Below, piece after piece: positions 37,439-47,397 of a DNA stretch of 64,000 nt (its first letter is position 1; every line of letters begins with the position of its first letter). The position numbers were made by a program, and so were the translations under genes. Source of the DNA: Kappaphycus alvarezii (lineage: Eukaryota; Rhodophyta; Florideophyceae; Gigartinales; Solieriaceae); contig NADL03000027.1 of assembly GCA_002205965.3 (NCBI GenBank), forward strand, positions 248,001 to 312,000, in the 5' to 3' direction. Below the pieces are notes generated by a model that did no database searches, was not told where the DNA came from, and was given only the letters and a program-made list of their open reading frames with translations.

Positions 37439-38300
37439 AGGGATAGAGGTGGATGAGGGAGTAAGGATAGGTTGCAATAAAAGTTTTTCTTCAGTGACAT
37501 AGGCCGGGGCTGAACTCCTCTGCTGGGCAACTGACAAAGATGTCGACGTTATTGATATTTCTATATGTTGTGTTCTCCGTGGAAGGGGGGCTATTTGTTG
37601 GTGCGGTACACTTAGCCTTCGGAAAATAGCCGTCCTGCATCCCTAATCAGTAAAGCAACCCAGTTTCCCCCCCCCCTTAAACCGGACGAGGGAGCTATTG
37701 GTGCGGCTGCTTACTCTTACAATTGGCAACATCTACTGTAATGCGATAAGCACCAGTTTTGTTCTGTTTCAAAACTTCAACTTAGAAAACTGCATCACTG
37801 CGCGGTTTGTTTTCAATTCGTGTTCAGACCTGCAAGATACAGTGACATATAATTGATGCAAATCCCGCTGATCTTTACAAACTGATCAACTGATAACCAT
37901 GAAGTGGCTCGTACAGATTTGGGACGAGCTCGGTGCGACAGTGATTTTGGACTGCGAGAAGTGTACTGGTTTGCAGCGGGCAAACTCTCATGACGTTATG
38001 TCAGTCTCGAATAATGTCAATAACATTAATGAGGATTAAACACAGGAGGCCTTGGCTGCCCTGGATGGATAGATAAATAGTATAGCTCTGTGTGGGGTTT
38101 TTAATCTGTAAGGGGTAATGATGCTATCAAGTTTGTTGCAGAATGCTCTATGGTGGAGCAGGTTGTGTCTGAGGTATCGGTTGTTGACGCAGCTGAGGAT
38201 GTAGAAATTGGAGAAGTTAGACTACTTCCAGTTGCTGAGCAGAAACGACTCAATTGTGTGGCAAAAATGATAGCAGAGGCATTGTTACACAACTGTGAGT

Positions 38301-38305
38301 GTTTA
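38301..38305 (+). repeat. target-site duplication, left (GTTTA)
   Basis: GTTTA precedes the left LTR and is repeated right after the right LTR at 43278-43282. Joining across it restores the reading seen in copy 1 (GAGTGTTTACGCATT). Confidence 0.95.
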
Positions 38306-38751
38306 TGTTAGAAATTAGAAGATGTTTTTGTCAGCCGGACAATGCCAACCGACAGTAGTTCCAATTCATTACGTATGATGAATAGAATTGATATATTTTA
38401 GATTAATTTACTGTGCTTTATACTGTCAGTAGGCTATGCAACTGTACTGTATTTTGTCAGCTAGTCTACAGTATAGTGTCAGCTAGTCTACAGTATACTC
38501 CTGACCTGGGCACCTCAGGCAGGGTAATCTACAGTATAAAAGAGTGATGGTGTTGCATCCCGCACACCATCACCAACAACATTATCAAACAACATCAAAC
38601 ACCCGAACCACGCTCCTCACCCTCAGCAGTAAGCTGACCGAAAATACCCGCGGGAACACCGTAAGTGTCCCCCTCAACTAAGGCGCCAGAGTAGCGCTTA
38701 AAGGGACGCACATTCGCGCCCCCCCCCGCTCAACAGCGGGGCGAAACAACA
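38306..38751 (+). repeat. copia 2 left LTR
   Basis: Begins TGTTAGAAATTAG and ends GCGAAACAACA. It contains TATAAAA at about 38535-38541, a likely TATA box, and an imperfect 22-base tandem repeat with CAGCTAGTCTACAGTATA (about 38456-38498). Confidence 0.93.
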
Positions 38752-39263
38752 TTCCGGAATTTAACTTTCGCCCTCCCCGCTCTGCTGACTTGAATCCTAT
38801 TGCCCTCCACTGCTGCTTTGGAAACTCTTGCTTCTTCTCTGTTGTTTGGTGGTACGGTTGGTCAGTGGTAACTATTCTAGCTTTTTTGTCTTGGTGCTGG
38901 TATCGGTTCTGGTTTCGCTTTCGCTTTTGGTTTGGTATTTGCAGCTTGGTCTCTGTTCTGGTCTGGTGCTGTCGCATTCGCTTGGGTCTGTCTACTCCTA
39001 CGCTGTGCCTGGTTGTGGTCTGGCTGTGGTTCTACGCGCTCTTGGTACTGGTTGGAAATCTACTTGGCTCGCTGGTTGTGGTTGGCTACTTTGTTCTTGG
39101 AAGCTGTTGCTACATTTCTTTAACCGTTTGTGCCTTTTTGTTTTAAGCTCTAGCTTGCTTTGGTCACCTAGCTGTTCTAGGTATCACTGCAGGGTATCTT
39201 ATAACTAGTAAGTTAACCTTAGCTTTATTGCAGGTAAACAAAAGGTATCTAACATACTGACCA
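38752..39263 (+). other. copia 2 leader region
   Basis: Internal leader between the LTR and the first ORF. From 38860 to 39130 it is rich in GGT/TTGGT-type low-complexity sequence, which gives spurious Trp/Leu/Val-rich translations. The bases after the LTR (TTCCGGAATTTAAC) do not look like a tRNA 3'-end primer site, so the priming mode is unknown. Confidence 0.5.
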
Positions 39264-39978
39264 GTGGGTTTCTACATAGTGTCTACGCTACGTGAACACC
39301 TGGAGGACGTCTTCGGTTCAGAGCTTGACTCTGACGAGGAACGGAACGTGGCCCCTGCCCTCATCGATCACGAGGCAGTGAGCGCCGCGGAGGAAGTACC
39401 GGGAGAACGTTCTTTCTCCCCTACGTCAACGCCCGGTGACTATATCCTCTCCGCGCCGGCAACGCCGGTAGTAAATTTAGACACCGCCCTCCTCCCTCCC
39501 GGAAGACCTGTCACCGCGGCTTCCTCTTCTCGTACTCCGCCTCCTCCCGCACCGCCTTCTACCGCTGCCTATCCTCCTCCTCCTCCACACCCACCTCTCG
39601 AATTCCAAGGCTCCCAGTCCCTACCGCGACGCCTGAAGCTCCGCGCGCCCGTGCTTCTAGCTCTCGTCAGCTGAGGCCGATAGAAGGGCTTTCGCACCAC
39701 ATCTTCCGCGTAGCGAACGACCGCATCAGGAAGAAAAAGAAGGGCAAGACACGTCAAGCCCATTGCGAGACTTGCGACCGCAATTTTTCATCTCACCTGC
39801 AGCTCAACGTCCACAAGAAAGGTAAGGACCACATTTACAAGGTCTGGAACTCGAAAACCCGAGGGGTTTCCACTGCGAGTTGTGCAATATCACCATCCAC
39901 AACAAGCCTGACGCCGATCGTCATATTCTCACCAAGAAGCACGTCAAGAACGAACGACTCCGCCTAGGACTTCTTTAA
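39264..39978 (+). CDS. copia 2 extra ORF with two C2H2 zinc fingers
   Basis: An acidic N-terminus (LDSDEERN) leads to a Pro/Ser/Thr-rich stretch, a basic patch RIRKKKKGK, and two zinc fingers: CETCDRNFSSHLQLNVHKKG with a following DH, and CELCNITIHNKPDADRHILT with KKH. The pattern is C-x2-C-x12-H-x5-H. Two frame changes are needed (near 39600 and 39850), each explained by one missing base; the ORF ends LRLGLL-stop. It precedes gag by about 170 bases. Copia gags normally carry a CCHC knuckle, not C2H2 fingers, so this may be a captured host gene or a family-specific nucleic-acid-binding protein. Start codon uncertain. Confidence 0.6.
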
Positions 39979-40149
39979 ATAGTTCCAACCCCCCCCTAAT
40001 ACACCCTAAAGACTAAATTCCTCTATCATCAGGAACCGTTGAAAAGGGACACCTCAAGATGGTCACTCTGGAGTATATCCAGAAATGCCTTAACGCATAT
40101 AAACCAATTTCCCATCACATTGCAACGTTAAAGCTTCTCTTTCTCTTTA

Positions 40150-40935
40150 CATAAATGCCGACCCGCAACCTTCGCATGAAGATGCGATAATTGGCCTTCG
40201 CGAAGATCTCCCCGTGGAAATCCTTTACAACACAGAATTTCTTTCTGGCCCTGCGGTACTGTTCAGGCTTCTCCGCGACTACTTGCAACTACAAGGGCTG
40301 GAGTACACTCAGCATCCAGAAAATTCGCGTATTTCTTGGGGAATCCCATCAATGCTTTATCGGTCGGAACAGGATAAGAACGAAGCATATGCCGTACTCG
40401 CTAGTGCGAAAAGACATAATGAAGTCCATTCAACCTCTCAAGTTATGAGAAATCTCGCTATGCTGACGATTCGAGGGTTGCTCACAACCTTGCAACTCGT
40501 TTCAAATACACGGAAAAGTTTAGTGGTAAACTTGGTGAGGATATCAATGAGTACATATCTAACTACCTCGATGCCGCCGCTGATTACGAACTCCCTAATG
40601 GCAAGAAGTTACAATACTTCCATAAGTTTTTGAAGGTGAAGCGAAAAGATTTTATCGTGAGCATATCTCTGGACAATGTGGAACATTTGCAACAGCAGTG
40701 TCTATAATGAGGGACCAGTACAATAGCTCAACGTCAGAATCGCATTCGTAAACACTTGCAAAGCTTAAGATTACCTGCTATAATCGAAAGCAAGCGTTGT
40801 ACTGTGCCCAAGGCTTGGAAGAGCTAAGGGAGACAATCACTAAATTTGCTCCGCAAGGTCCCCGCAGCACAGATCTGAGGAAGATAAAGTCGAATACCTC
40901 TATAAAGCCGTCATTGGTGCACCCTGGGCTAAAGC
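40150..40935 (+). CDS. copia 2 gag, frameshifted
   Basis: Capsid-like protein of the retrotransposon. The frame through 40214-40480 (SHEDAIIGLREDLPVEILYN, PAVLFRLLRDYLQLQG) continues in other frames with GKLGEDINEYISNYLDAA, KKLQYFHKF and ELRETITKFAPQGP. The conserved GE..NEY......A....L....KLQYFH pattern fits copia gag. A 1- or 2-base slip occurs at about 40500, 40640, 40750 and 40870. The ORF fades into YKAVIGAPWAKA at about 40925. Confidence 0.65.
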
Positions 40936-41230
40936 ATCGATTGTGAATGCCTTATCGGCAAGACCCCAGTGGGGTTTTCAACAGCTATATACTTCCCTAG
41001 ATTCCAGTTGGATGATAAATCAGGAAGAAATAGAAGGAAATCAGAGGGAATGGGTAGGTCCTTATACAGTTATCGATTTCCATGACAAAATTGTTCATGT
41101 TCAAAGGGGAAATTCACCGATTCAACGTTTCAACACACAACAAGCGAAACCGTACTTTCGCGAAATTAGGGAAGAAGTTGTCGACCCTTCGAATTCTCCA
41201 CCCCCTCTGAATTCTATCAAACTATGTTGA
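40936..41230 (+). pseudogene. copia 2 gag-integrase junction after deletion
   Basis: The frame reads from the end of gag (ARPQWGFQQLYTSLDSS) directly into WVGPYTVIDFHDKIVHVQ and RFNTQQAKPYF, which are the C-terminal part of a copia integrase. The whole protease and the catalytic core of the integrase, expected to be over 1 kb, are missing. The join lies near 41000-41040. Confidence 0.65.
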
Positions 41231-41284
41231 AACCATTCCGTTCTCAAAACAACCCCCTAGTCCCTCTTCTCTACTCATCTTACA

Positions 41285-42796
41285 GAAATTATTCATCCCA
41301 AAGATCCACGCACAGCTGAGTTCGGTCCAGCGAAACGAAAGGAAATCATGGGACTGATTGAACGTGGCACATGGAAAGTAGTATGCAAGGATGAAGTACC
41401 ATCTAACGCAAATGTTCTAGGTGGAAGGTTTGTACTCGCCATCAAAGATTCTGGTACAAATCGTGAAGTGTGGAAAGCTAGATTCGTCGTACAAGGTCAT
41501 AGGGATAAAATGAAAGAATTTCTTGTCCATGACACTAGCACTGCTCGTCAACATTCGATCAGAATACTAGTTGGACTTGCATCTATCTTCGGCTTCAAAC
41601 TCTTCTCAACGGATGTTACACAAGCATATCTGCAAAGCGCCGAGAAACTCCTTAGAGACATCTATGTAAAACCGACAAAGGAGTTTGAGCTTGGTCCTGA
41701 TGCAATGCTTAAGCTTCTTAAGCCCCTCTACGGACTCCCTGACAGTGGTGATTACTGGGGAAGAACAATTTACGAACATTTAAGATCCGATCTTGGAATG
41801 GAATCTACAACTAATGACGGATCATTCTTCTTTAAGGTAATTGATAAGAAGCTTTCTGGCCTTTGTGTAACCTATGTCGACGATTTACTTCAAGCTGGAA
41901 ATGAGCACTTTGAAAAGTTCTCAAGGAAAACCGAAAATCGTTTCAAGTGTAAACGTAGGGAGTACGATAACATCCAGTTCTCTGGAGCGCAAATCGAAAG
42001 AAAACAATTTGGCTTCGAAGTGCATCAATCCAACTACATACAGAGGCTCAAATTACTTCCCACTGATGCCTCTTTTAGTTCGTATAAATCACAGAAGGCT
42101 AAACTGGCTTGGATAGCGTACACGAGGCCTGACATTTCATTTCGGGTCGCCCAAGCCGCTCAACTTACGGAAGACGTATTCAAAAGAGATCCGCAGAACC
42201 ATATCAAAAGGATCAATCTAGCCTTAAAGGTCGTCAGAAATGACACCTCTATGCGACTGAAGTTTCCGAAGCTTGATTTGAAATCACTCTACTTGCGTGT
42301 TTACTCCGATGCATCATTTGCTACAAATATCGACGGATCATCACAGCTTGGATACATTATTTTCTTGGTAGATGAAACTGACAAGTGTCAACCGCTTTAC
42401 TGGTCATCTCACAAATCGAAACGTGTCACGAGGTCCGTACTTGGCAGTGAAGTTATGGCATTAGCTGATGCATTCGATATGTCCTACGCATTGAAACATG
42501 ACTTACAGAAAATGTTATTAAGACCTGTTCCTATCACCATGTTTACGGATAGCTTGTCTCTTTTCGATGTCATTACTAGGGCAACTACGACTAGTGAGAA
42601 ACGTCTCATGATAGATATTGCTACTGTTAAGAATTCTTACAAGTCGAAAGAACTCCAGAACATCAACTTTATTCGCTCTGAGTTCAACCCTGCTGACGCT
42701 CTAACAAAATTCAAAAGTGACGCAATTCTACACCGCATCATCCGAGATGGTCGCATTAGTCATCCAATTGAGCAATGGATTGATAGAGAAAGCTAA
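41285..42796 (+). CDS. copia 2 reverse transcriptase-RNase H
   Basis: One uninterrupted frame. Reverse transcriptase motifs: VLGGRFVLAIKD, EVWKARFVVQGH, STDVTQAYLQSA, LKPLYGLPDSGDYW, and the catalytic YVDD in LCVTYVDDLLQAG. RNase H follows with YSDASFATN, QPLYWSSHKSK and GSEVMALADAF, and NFIRSEFNPADALTK at the end. The LGGRFVLAIKD and LYGLPDSGDYW style separates this element from copia 1, whose blocks are of the plant-like type. The intact frame agrees with a recent insertion. The upstream limit is taken at the first codons after the integrase remnant. Confidence 0.92.
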   Translation, partial: EIIHPKDPRTAEFGPAKRKEIMGLIERGTWKVVCKDEVPSNANVLGGRFVLAIKDSGTNREVWKARFVVQGHRDKMKEFLVHDTSTARQHSIRILVGLASIFGFKLFSTDVTQAYLQSAEKLLRDIYVKPTKEFELGPDAMLKLLKPLYGLPDSGDYWGRTIYEHLRSDLGMESTTNDGSFFFKVIDKKLSGLCVTYVDDLLQAGNEHFEKFSRKTENRFKCKRREYDNIQFSGAQIERKQFGFEVHQSNYIQRLKLLPTDASFSSYKSQKAKLAWIAYTRPDISFRVAQAAQLTEDVFKRDPQNHIKRINLALKVVRNDTSMRLKFPKLDLKSLYLRVYSDASFATNIDGSSQLGYIIFLVDETDKCQPLYWSSHKSKRVTRSVLGSEVMALADAFDMSYALKHDLQKMLLRPVPITMFTDSLSLFDVITRATTTSEKRLMIDIATVKNSYKSKELQNINFIRSEFNPADALTKFKSDAILHRIIRDGRISHPIEQWIDRES

Positions 42797-42831
42797 ATTC
42801 GTTTGGTTCAAACGAACAAAGAGGGTGGGAA

Positions 42832-43277
42832 TGTTAGAATTAGAAGATGTTTTTGTCAGCCGGACAATGCCAACCGACAGTAGTTCCAATTCATTACGTA
42901 TGATGAATAGAATTGATATATTTTAGATTAATTTACTGTGCTTTATACTGTCAGTTAGGCTATGCAACTGTACTGTATTTTGTCAGCTAGTCTACAGTAT
43001 AGTGTCAGCTAGTCTACAGTATACTCCTGACCTGGGCACCTCAGGCAGGGTAATCTACAGTATAAAGAGAGTGATGGTGTTGCATCCCGCACACCATCAC
43101 CAACAACATTATCAAACAACATCAAACACCCGAACCACGCTCCTCACCCTCAGCAGTAAGCTGACCGAAAATACCCGCGGGAACACCGTAAGTGTCCCCC
43201 TCAACTAAGGCGCCAGAGTAGCGCTTAAAGGGACGCACATTCGCGCCCCCCCCGCTCAACAGCGGGCGAAAACAACA
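42832..43277 (+). repeat. copia 2 right LTR
   Basis: Begins TGTTAGAATTAG and ends GCGAAAACAACA. Differences from the left LTR are of length only: one A, one T, an AG step near TATAAA, and the C/G/A runs near the end. Confidence 0.93.
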
Positions 43278-43282
43278 GTTTA

Positions 43283-43495
43283 CGCATTCTTCGCTGGCTG
43301 CGGAATACTGTGAAGGATCTAGAGGACAGCCGGCGGAAGCAAATCCCGCTTTGAGGACTTTTTATTCGAGACACAAAAATTATAAGGTGCTCTTAATGTA
43401 CAGTACACTGTACTGTACAGTACTGTGTATCGAAGGTTTTCTGTAACGTACTGTGATTTAGATTTTCGAATGATTGAATTTCTCTAATTTCGTGC
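43283..43495 (+). mobile_element. pogo/Tigger-like fragment copy 2, right part
   Basis: Continues the transposase C-terminus cut by copia 2 (RILRWLRNTVKDLEDSRRKQ, stop) and ends in the same GTAC palindrome (43398-43428) and AATTTCTCTAATTTCGTGC as copy 1. Confidence 0.7.
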
Positions 43496-44099
43496 AAAAT
43501 GTGTTCCCACAGACCTGTTGGTGTCGGTCGTTGTGTGGCGAGTTTATTTGCGGGCATCCGACTCTTCGCCTGCATATATAGGCAAGTGCCGAAATGCATG
43601 TGGCCAAAGGGGCGGCGGGCGGTTCCTAGAAAACGGGGGGGGGAATCTTTTAATGTGTTCAATAACCTGAACCGTACAGGTAGTGGTTACACTAGAAGAC
43701 TAAGAACATCTCCAGGCGACGGCTGAACCATCACCCACTCCAACAAGGACAAAGGGGGACTAGAAGAAAATTCCACCATCTAAATACGGGATCCAGACAG
43801 CTTGAAAAACTTCTAGTGTAAACATGCGAACTTACAGACGACGACAACCAAGACGAAGAAAACTCCGGACGAACGAACTTGCCGACGGACTGACAGGGCT
43901 GCGCAGACCACGTTCCTTCGGAGACTGTGACAAAGACAGTAGGTTGAAAAGCGATAGGAAACAGCGAACTTTGGAAACCCTGTTCGAGTGGAAGAGCCGT
44001 CCTTACACGTCTTTCCCAGGTCGTCCCACGTGCGCTGGGGGCGCGGGACGACAATCCACTCGAAATAACCATCAGCAACAACGGTGCAGCAAGAGCTCT
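43496..44099. other. unique spacer, no supported gene
   Basis: Open frames on both strands (43731-44141 -, 43824-44102 +) overlap. The plus-strand reading in a third frame gives SNNGAARALESWLF, which runs into the next feature, so part of this may be coding sequence of an unknown gene. Confidence 0.3.
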
Positions 44100-44218
44100 T
44101 GAGTCATGGTTGTTCCGTCGCCAGGACATGCGAGCGGACATAGATCCGGCGCCCGCGCCAAGTTCAGCGCGGGCGCCGAGAAGAGCGAAAACAAAACTTG
44201 AGGAGGTCAGTAAGATAA
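44100..44218 (+). repeat. direct-strand copy of the 29073-29190 segment
   Basis: Reads ESWLFRRQDMRADIDPAPAP and on to KTKLEEVSK. It contains a perfect 11-base GC-rich hairpin, GGCGCCCGCGC with GCGCGGGCGCC after an 8-base loop, which encodes the Ala/Pro/Arg stretch. GAG-GTCAGT at the end resembles a splice donor, so it may be an exon fragment copied twice. No known domain. Confidence 0.6.
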
Positions 44219-44260
44219 CAAATAAATTTCAGCACTGTAGCCTAAAATATAAAATAACTC

Positions 44261-44440
44261 GTACAGTACAGCATTGTACAGTACTGTACTTACAAAATAA
44301 TTAAAACAATCCAGGATCCAACATTTTGTCCACATCAAGACCTTACGAAATTAGGAGGGAAACACTGTGCTTGTACAGTATCATACGTCCCATTTCACCA
44401 GAGCAGTTGCCGTGAGCATAATGTACTGTACTGTACAAAC
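44261..44440. mobile_element. possible small inverted-repeat element (MITE)
   Basis: GCATTGTACAGTACTGTAC at 44271-44289 faces ATGTACTGTACTGTACAAAC at 44421-44440 in inverted orientation, about 130 bases apart, with no coding content. The ends resemble the GTAC palindrome closing the pogo-like fragments. The element call is inference. Confidence 0.4.
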
Positions 44441-45197
44441 GTACAATAGTTACACAAGTGAGGCTACATCGCCTGTTTTTAAGCGCTGCGATGCCCACGT
44501 TGGCGCGACTGGGAGCATCGAGGGTCAAGTCTTCTGTTACATAATCTCTGCGCCTTTTCCACTGGGCTCGACATTAAGCAGCAAAGGCCCGGCAACGCGC
44601 TGCTTGTTCGATGAATTCGTGCGCAACTTGCAGTCAAGGAAGCAACAAACTACACCGGACAAGGCCCACTAGGCCAAGAAACCAGCCTCAGCACGTACCA
44701 AACCAGAGTCACAGCCGATGACAAACTTGGAGCAGTTTATTTTACGTTGCTTTGCTCAATGACTGTCCAGTCCATGTCCACAACCACAGCATCGCAACCA
44801 AGGTCTGCAGGCCCTAATCAGGCTTCACAAGCGTGTCCACCCCCAAACCTGCATACTAAATTCCGAGTCATCCACAATCGCTCCCCACTCCCCTCCATAA
44901 CCCCGTTTCACAGCACTGAGGCCAGAAACATGGCGACAAAATACAATCACCTCACAGTGACGGTAACGCGCCAGTCGAATCTGTCTAGACTCACGTAACA
45001 TAACCGCAACAAATATGCGACCCACACAAAATTCCATCCAAAACCCACTGGCAGCGACGCCTGCCCCAGGCACTTTGCCGACATTTCAACAGCCCCTACT
45101 CTACCCATCGCCTCTATCCAAACGACAAGAGCATGCCACTTGCCGTCGCGAACACAACCCCTCCAGCACAACATCCGCTCACAAATCCACACCACGC
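44441..45197. other. 3' flank of membrane-protein gene; no gene
   Basis: Short open frames without motifs. The plus-strand frame 45015-45509 overlaps the membrane-protein gene on the other strand and is taken as its shadow. Confidence 0.35.
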
Positions 45198-46076
45198 TCA
45201 TCTACCGCCGCCTCCGCAGCGCCCCCAGCGCCTTCTTTTGCACGCGTTCCGCAGCCAAAGCGAGTCTCCTTCTCCTTCTCCGATCCACTCTCCATGCAAG
45301 CGGAAGCCGACCATGGTCAAATAACCGCTACTAAGCAAGGAGAAGAGCAAAAAGCCCAAATGCTGTACGGGCGAGAACGATTGTTGAAACGGGTATGGCC
45401 AATGTCCGCCGTTAAAGCGGGTGCAAAAGGCGGTCCACGAAAAGTAGCACGTGCCATAAGCCAGGATGGAGCGGACGGCCCTGCGCGGGCGCATACCGTA
45501 ACGTTGTAGCAACTCTGCATCCTTGAGCACGGCGTCGGCGAGTGCAAATAACAGAGGATTGAGATGGAGTAGGGCCATTTTGGAGTCGTGATCGGGTACG
45601 AATTGGGCGCGTAGGCGATTGAGAGGGTGGTAATGAAGTATGAGATAGTAGGCGAGGCCGACAAAGGCGGCGAGGGGAAAATGACGCAGGTGAAGCGATG
45701 GACGGCGAATTCGATCCAGCGAGCGGCCCTGGAGCGTCGTTTACGGATACTGAGTGCGAGGAATGCGTTGAGGAGACACAAGCAGGCGTACCAGGTGCAG
45801 TGAAAGTTTCCGTGAAAGGTGAGAAAGACGGAATCGCGTCAAAGTTGATGGAGGCGGGGAGTGGGGTGCGGCCGGGACCTTTGAGGACGATGAGTTGGAC
45901 GTAGAGGGAGTAGAGGAAGCTCGGGGCGGCGACAAGATAAAACATGAAACGGGCCCAGCGGAGGAGACGTGGGGGGTGGGAGACGTGGGGTGGGTGGACG
46001 GGAGGGGGAACGGAGAAAGGTGGCGGAGGGGGTGGGGTGGGGACTTGCGCAGGGAACGGCGGGGGGAGGGTGTCAT
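45198..46076 (-). CDS. FAR-17a/AIG1-like integral membrane protein, frameshifted
   Basis: Multi-pass membrane protein. With frame changes the minus strand gives MFYLVAAPSFLYSLYVQLIV (first segment), HCTWYACLCLLNAFLALSI (second), then HLNPLLFALADAV, YFSWTAFCTRFNGGHWPYPF, and LGFLLFSLLSSGYL. A set of about six hydrophobic segments, a His before LNPLLF and the W-x-YPF block before a last helix are like the FAR-17a/AIG1 family, whose animal members hydrolyse fatty-acid esters of hydroxy fatty acids using a Thr/His pair. I cannot see the catalytic Thr with confidence. Frame changes fall near 45940, 45800, 45640 and possibly others. The N-terminal 40 residues before the first segment are Pro/Ser-rich. 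Confidence 0.45.
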
Positions 46077-46715
46077 GGTGAGGACGAGGTGAGGTGGATG
46101 AGGGTGTTGTGGGGAAAGAGGAGGTGATGGAGTGGATGGGTGTTTAAAGGGTGGGAGTTGGGAGAGGAAGGTACGGGTAGGTATGGAAATTGGAGGGTGT
46201 TATGTGGATGGGGGAGGTGATTTGTTGTGGCGGGGGATGACGGAATGGCCCGACGATGAATAACAACAGGGCGTTGTTGCTGTGTTGGACCGGGTGGTAG
46301 TTGTGGGATGGGGGTGATGGGTGGTATCGCGGGTATTTGAATATATATTAGATGGGACCGGAAAGGGCAGTGGAGGGTAGGGGCGGGTAAAGGCGGTGAC
46401 GATGACAGTGGATAGAACGAATTCCGGACAGCAAACCGGAAATATTACTGAAAAATATTTGCGGTGGCCCACTAGGGCCCCACTAATTTTGTCCTCTCTT
46501 GTTCAAGGAGAGGAATGTTGGCGATTGTTTGATGTGTCCTTTTTTTTTTTTCAACGCTCCATTAATTTGGCAGAAAACGGTCAAGGTGGATCAATGAAAC
46601 AAAAAATAAATACAAATCTGTGAACGAATTTTACAGTTTTGCCGATATTTCCCGAGGCAGGGTTTAAACCACTTTAAAAAAAATAACTAAAATTACCCGA
46701 CAGGACCGGAAGCGC
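46077..46715. promoter_or_regulatory. upstream of membrane-protein gene; no gene
   Basis: G-rich, T/G-skewed to about 46350, then a T-run at about 46541-46551. It should hold the promoter of the minus-strand membrane-protein gene. No motifs recognised. Confidence 0.3.
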
Positions 46716-46857
46716 TGTACAGTACTGTACAGTACAGTACCTTTGTACCTTTGCAGGTTGTCAAGATTCCACTCATTGCTGTACAGTACACTACAGTACT
46801 GTACTGTACAGCACCGTACAATAATGGTCTACTGTACAGTACTCTAGAGTACAATGC
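46716..46857. repeat. dense GTAC-core palindromes
   Basis: Runs of TACAG/CTGTA units at 46716-46740 and 46780-46853, with a 40-base spacer. Largest cluster of this motif in the window. Could be two MITE ends or a hairpin-forming satellite. Confidence 0.65.
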
Positions 46858-47160
46858 TGACTTGATAATAATGCATCTCCATCATCCGTCTCACACTCCT
46901 CCCTCCCCCGGGGCAGATATCCCAACTCTCCGCCAAGCCCCCCGAATCATTGATACCAAACCAAGAAAACATCAAACGCCCCGACGCACTCCAATCCCTC
47001 TCATCCCTTTCCACCACATCGACGCACAAAAGTAGAAACCATTGAGATCGCCCATCAATCTCCCCCTCCAAACTCCAAACCCCCTCCACCCTCCCTCCAC
47101 TCTCCCACCACCTGCCCCCTCCCCTCCCACCTTCCACCACAATCTCCACACCACCCCCTC
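46858..47160. other. C-rich low-complexity stretch
   Basis: 46900-47150 is extremely rich in CCT/CCA on the plus strand, producing Pro-rich frames on one strand and Gly/Trp-rich on the other. No gene is supported. Confidence 0.4.
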
Positions 47161-47397
47161 CTACTTCCGCCGCCCTCCTCTCCGGCGGCCACTTGCCCTG
47201 TTTCCCATCCTCATCTCTCGCCCGTCTCGCATTCGGTGCCCCAGGCAGTCCAATTCCATCCTCCTCTTTCGTTCACCGTCCTCCGTTCTCCCTGCCGAGA
47301 ATCCATTCCCCATCACCAACAGCGCCATCGCGCCTAGCGCAACCACCGCGCCTCCGAATGCAAGATCCGCCGGTGTGCCAATGGGCGCTGGTGCCAT
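47161..47397 (-). CDS. possible small membrane protein, unknown
   Basis: From the ATG at 47397 a 78-codon frame has one clear hydrophobic segment (LAFGGAVVALGAMALLVMG) at residues 12-30, followed by a basic tail with several Arg runs. A single-pass small mitochondrial or ER protein is conceivable. The longer open frame upstream (to 47862) does not look like protein. No family is recognised and frame errors near the end are possible. Confidence 0.25.
   Translation of the reverse strand: MAPAPIGTPADLAFGGAVVALGAMALLVMGNGFSAGRTEDGERKRRMELDCLGHRMRDGREMRMGNRASGRRRGGRRK

Larger units (their letters stand above)
37023..38305 (+). mobile_element. pogo/Tigger-like fragment copy 2, left part
   Basis: Matches 27.88-28.81 kb. 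It begins with TAGCAGTTTTCACATCGCGG, in which GTTTTCACA is the end of the copia 1 LTR and TCGCG its target duplication, so the duplicated unit included the end of that LTR. It carries MKWLVQIWDE (frame from about 37900) and the intact downstream frame with EVRLLPVAEQKRL that is broken in copy 1. A 343-base insertion interrupts it at 37096-37438, and the copia element at 38306 cuts it from its last 213 bases. Confidence 0.7.
38306..43277 (+). mobile_element. young copia element 2, internally deleted
   Basis: A 4.97-kb element with two LTRs that are almost identical, differing only by a few small, mainly single-base length changes, and a GTTTA duplication. It contains, in order, an extra zinc-finger ORF, gag, a remnant of the integrase C-terminus, and an intact 482-codon reverse transcriptase-RNase H frame. 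The protease and the integrase catalytic core are missing. It therefore could not move on its own, yet its LTRs say it inserted very recently. Confidence 0.93.

Noticed and set aside
38790..39208. Trp/Leu/Val-rich open frames of 118-126 codons
   Set aside because: They come from GGT/TTGGT low-complexity DNA in the copia 2 leader and are open in several frames at once.
45015..45509. 164-codon plus-strand Pro/Ser-rich open frame
   Set aside because: It lies opposite the membrane-protein gene, has low-complexity composition and no motif; the minus strand gives ordered transmembrane segments.
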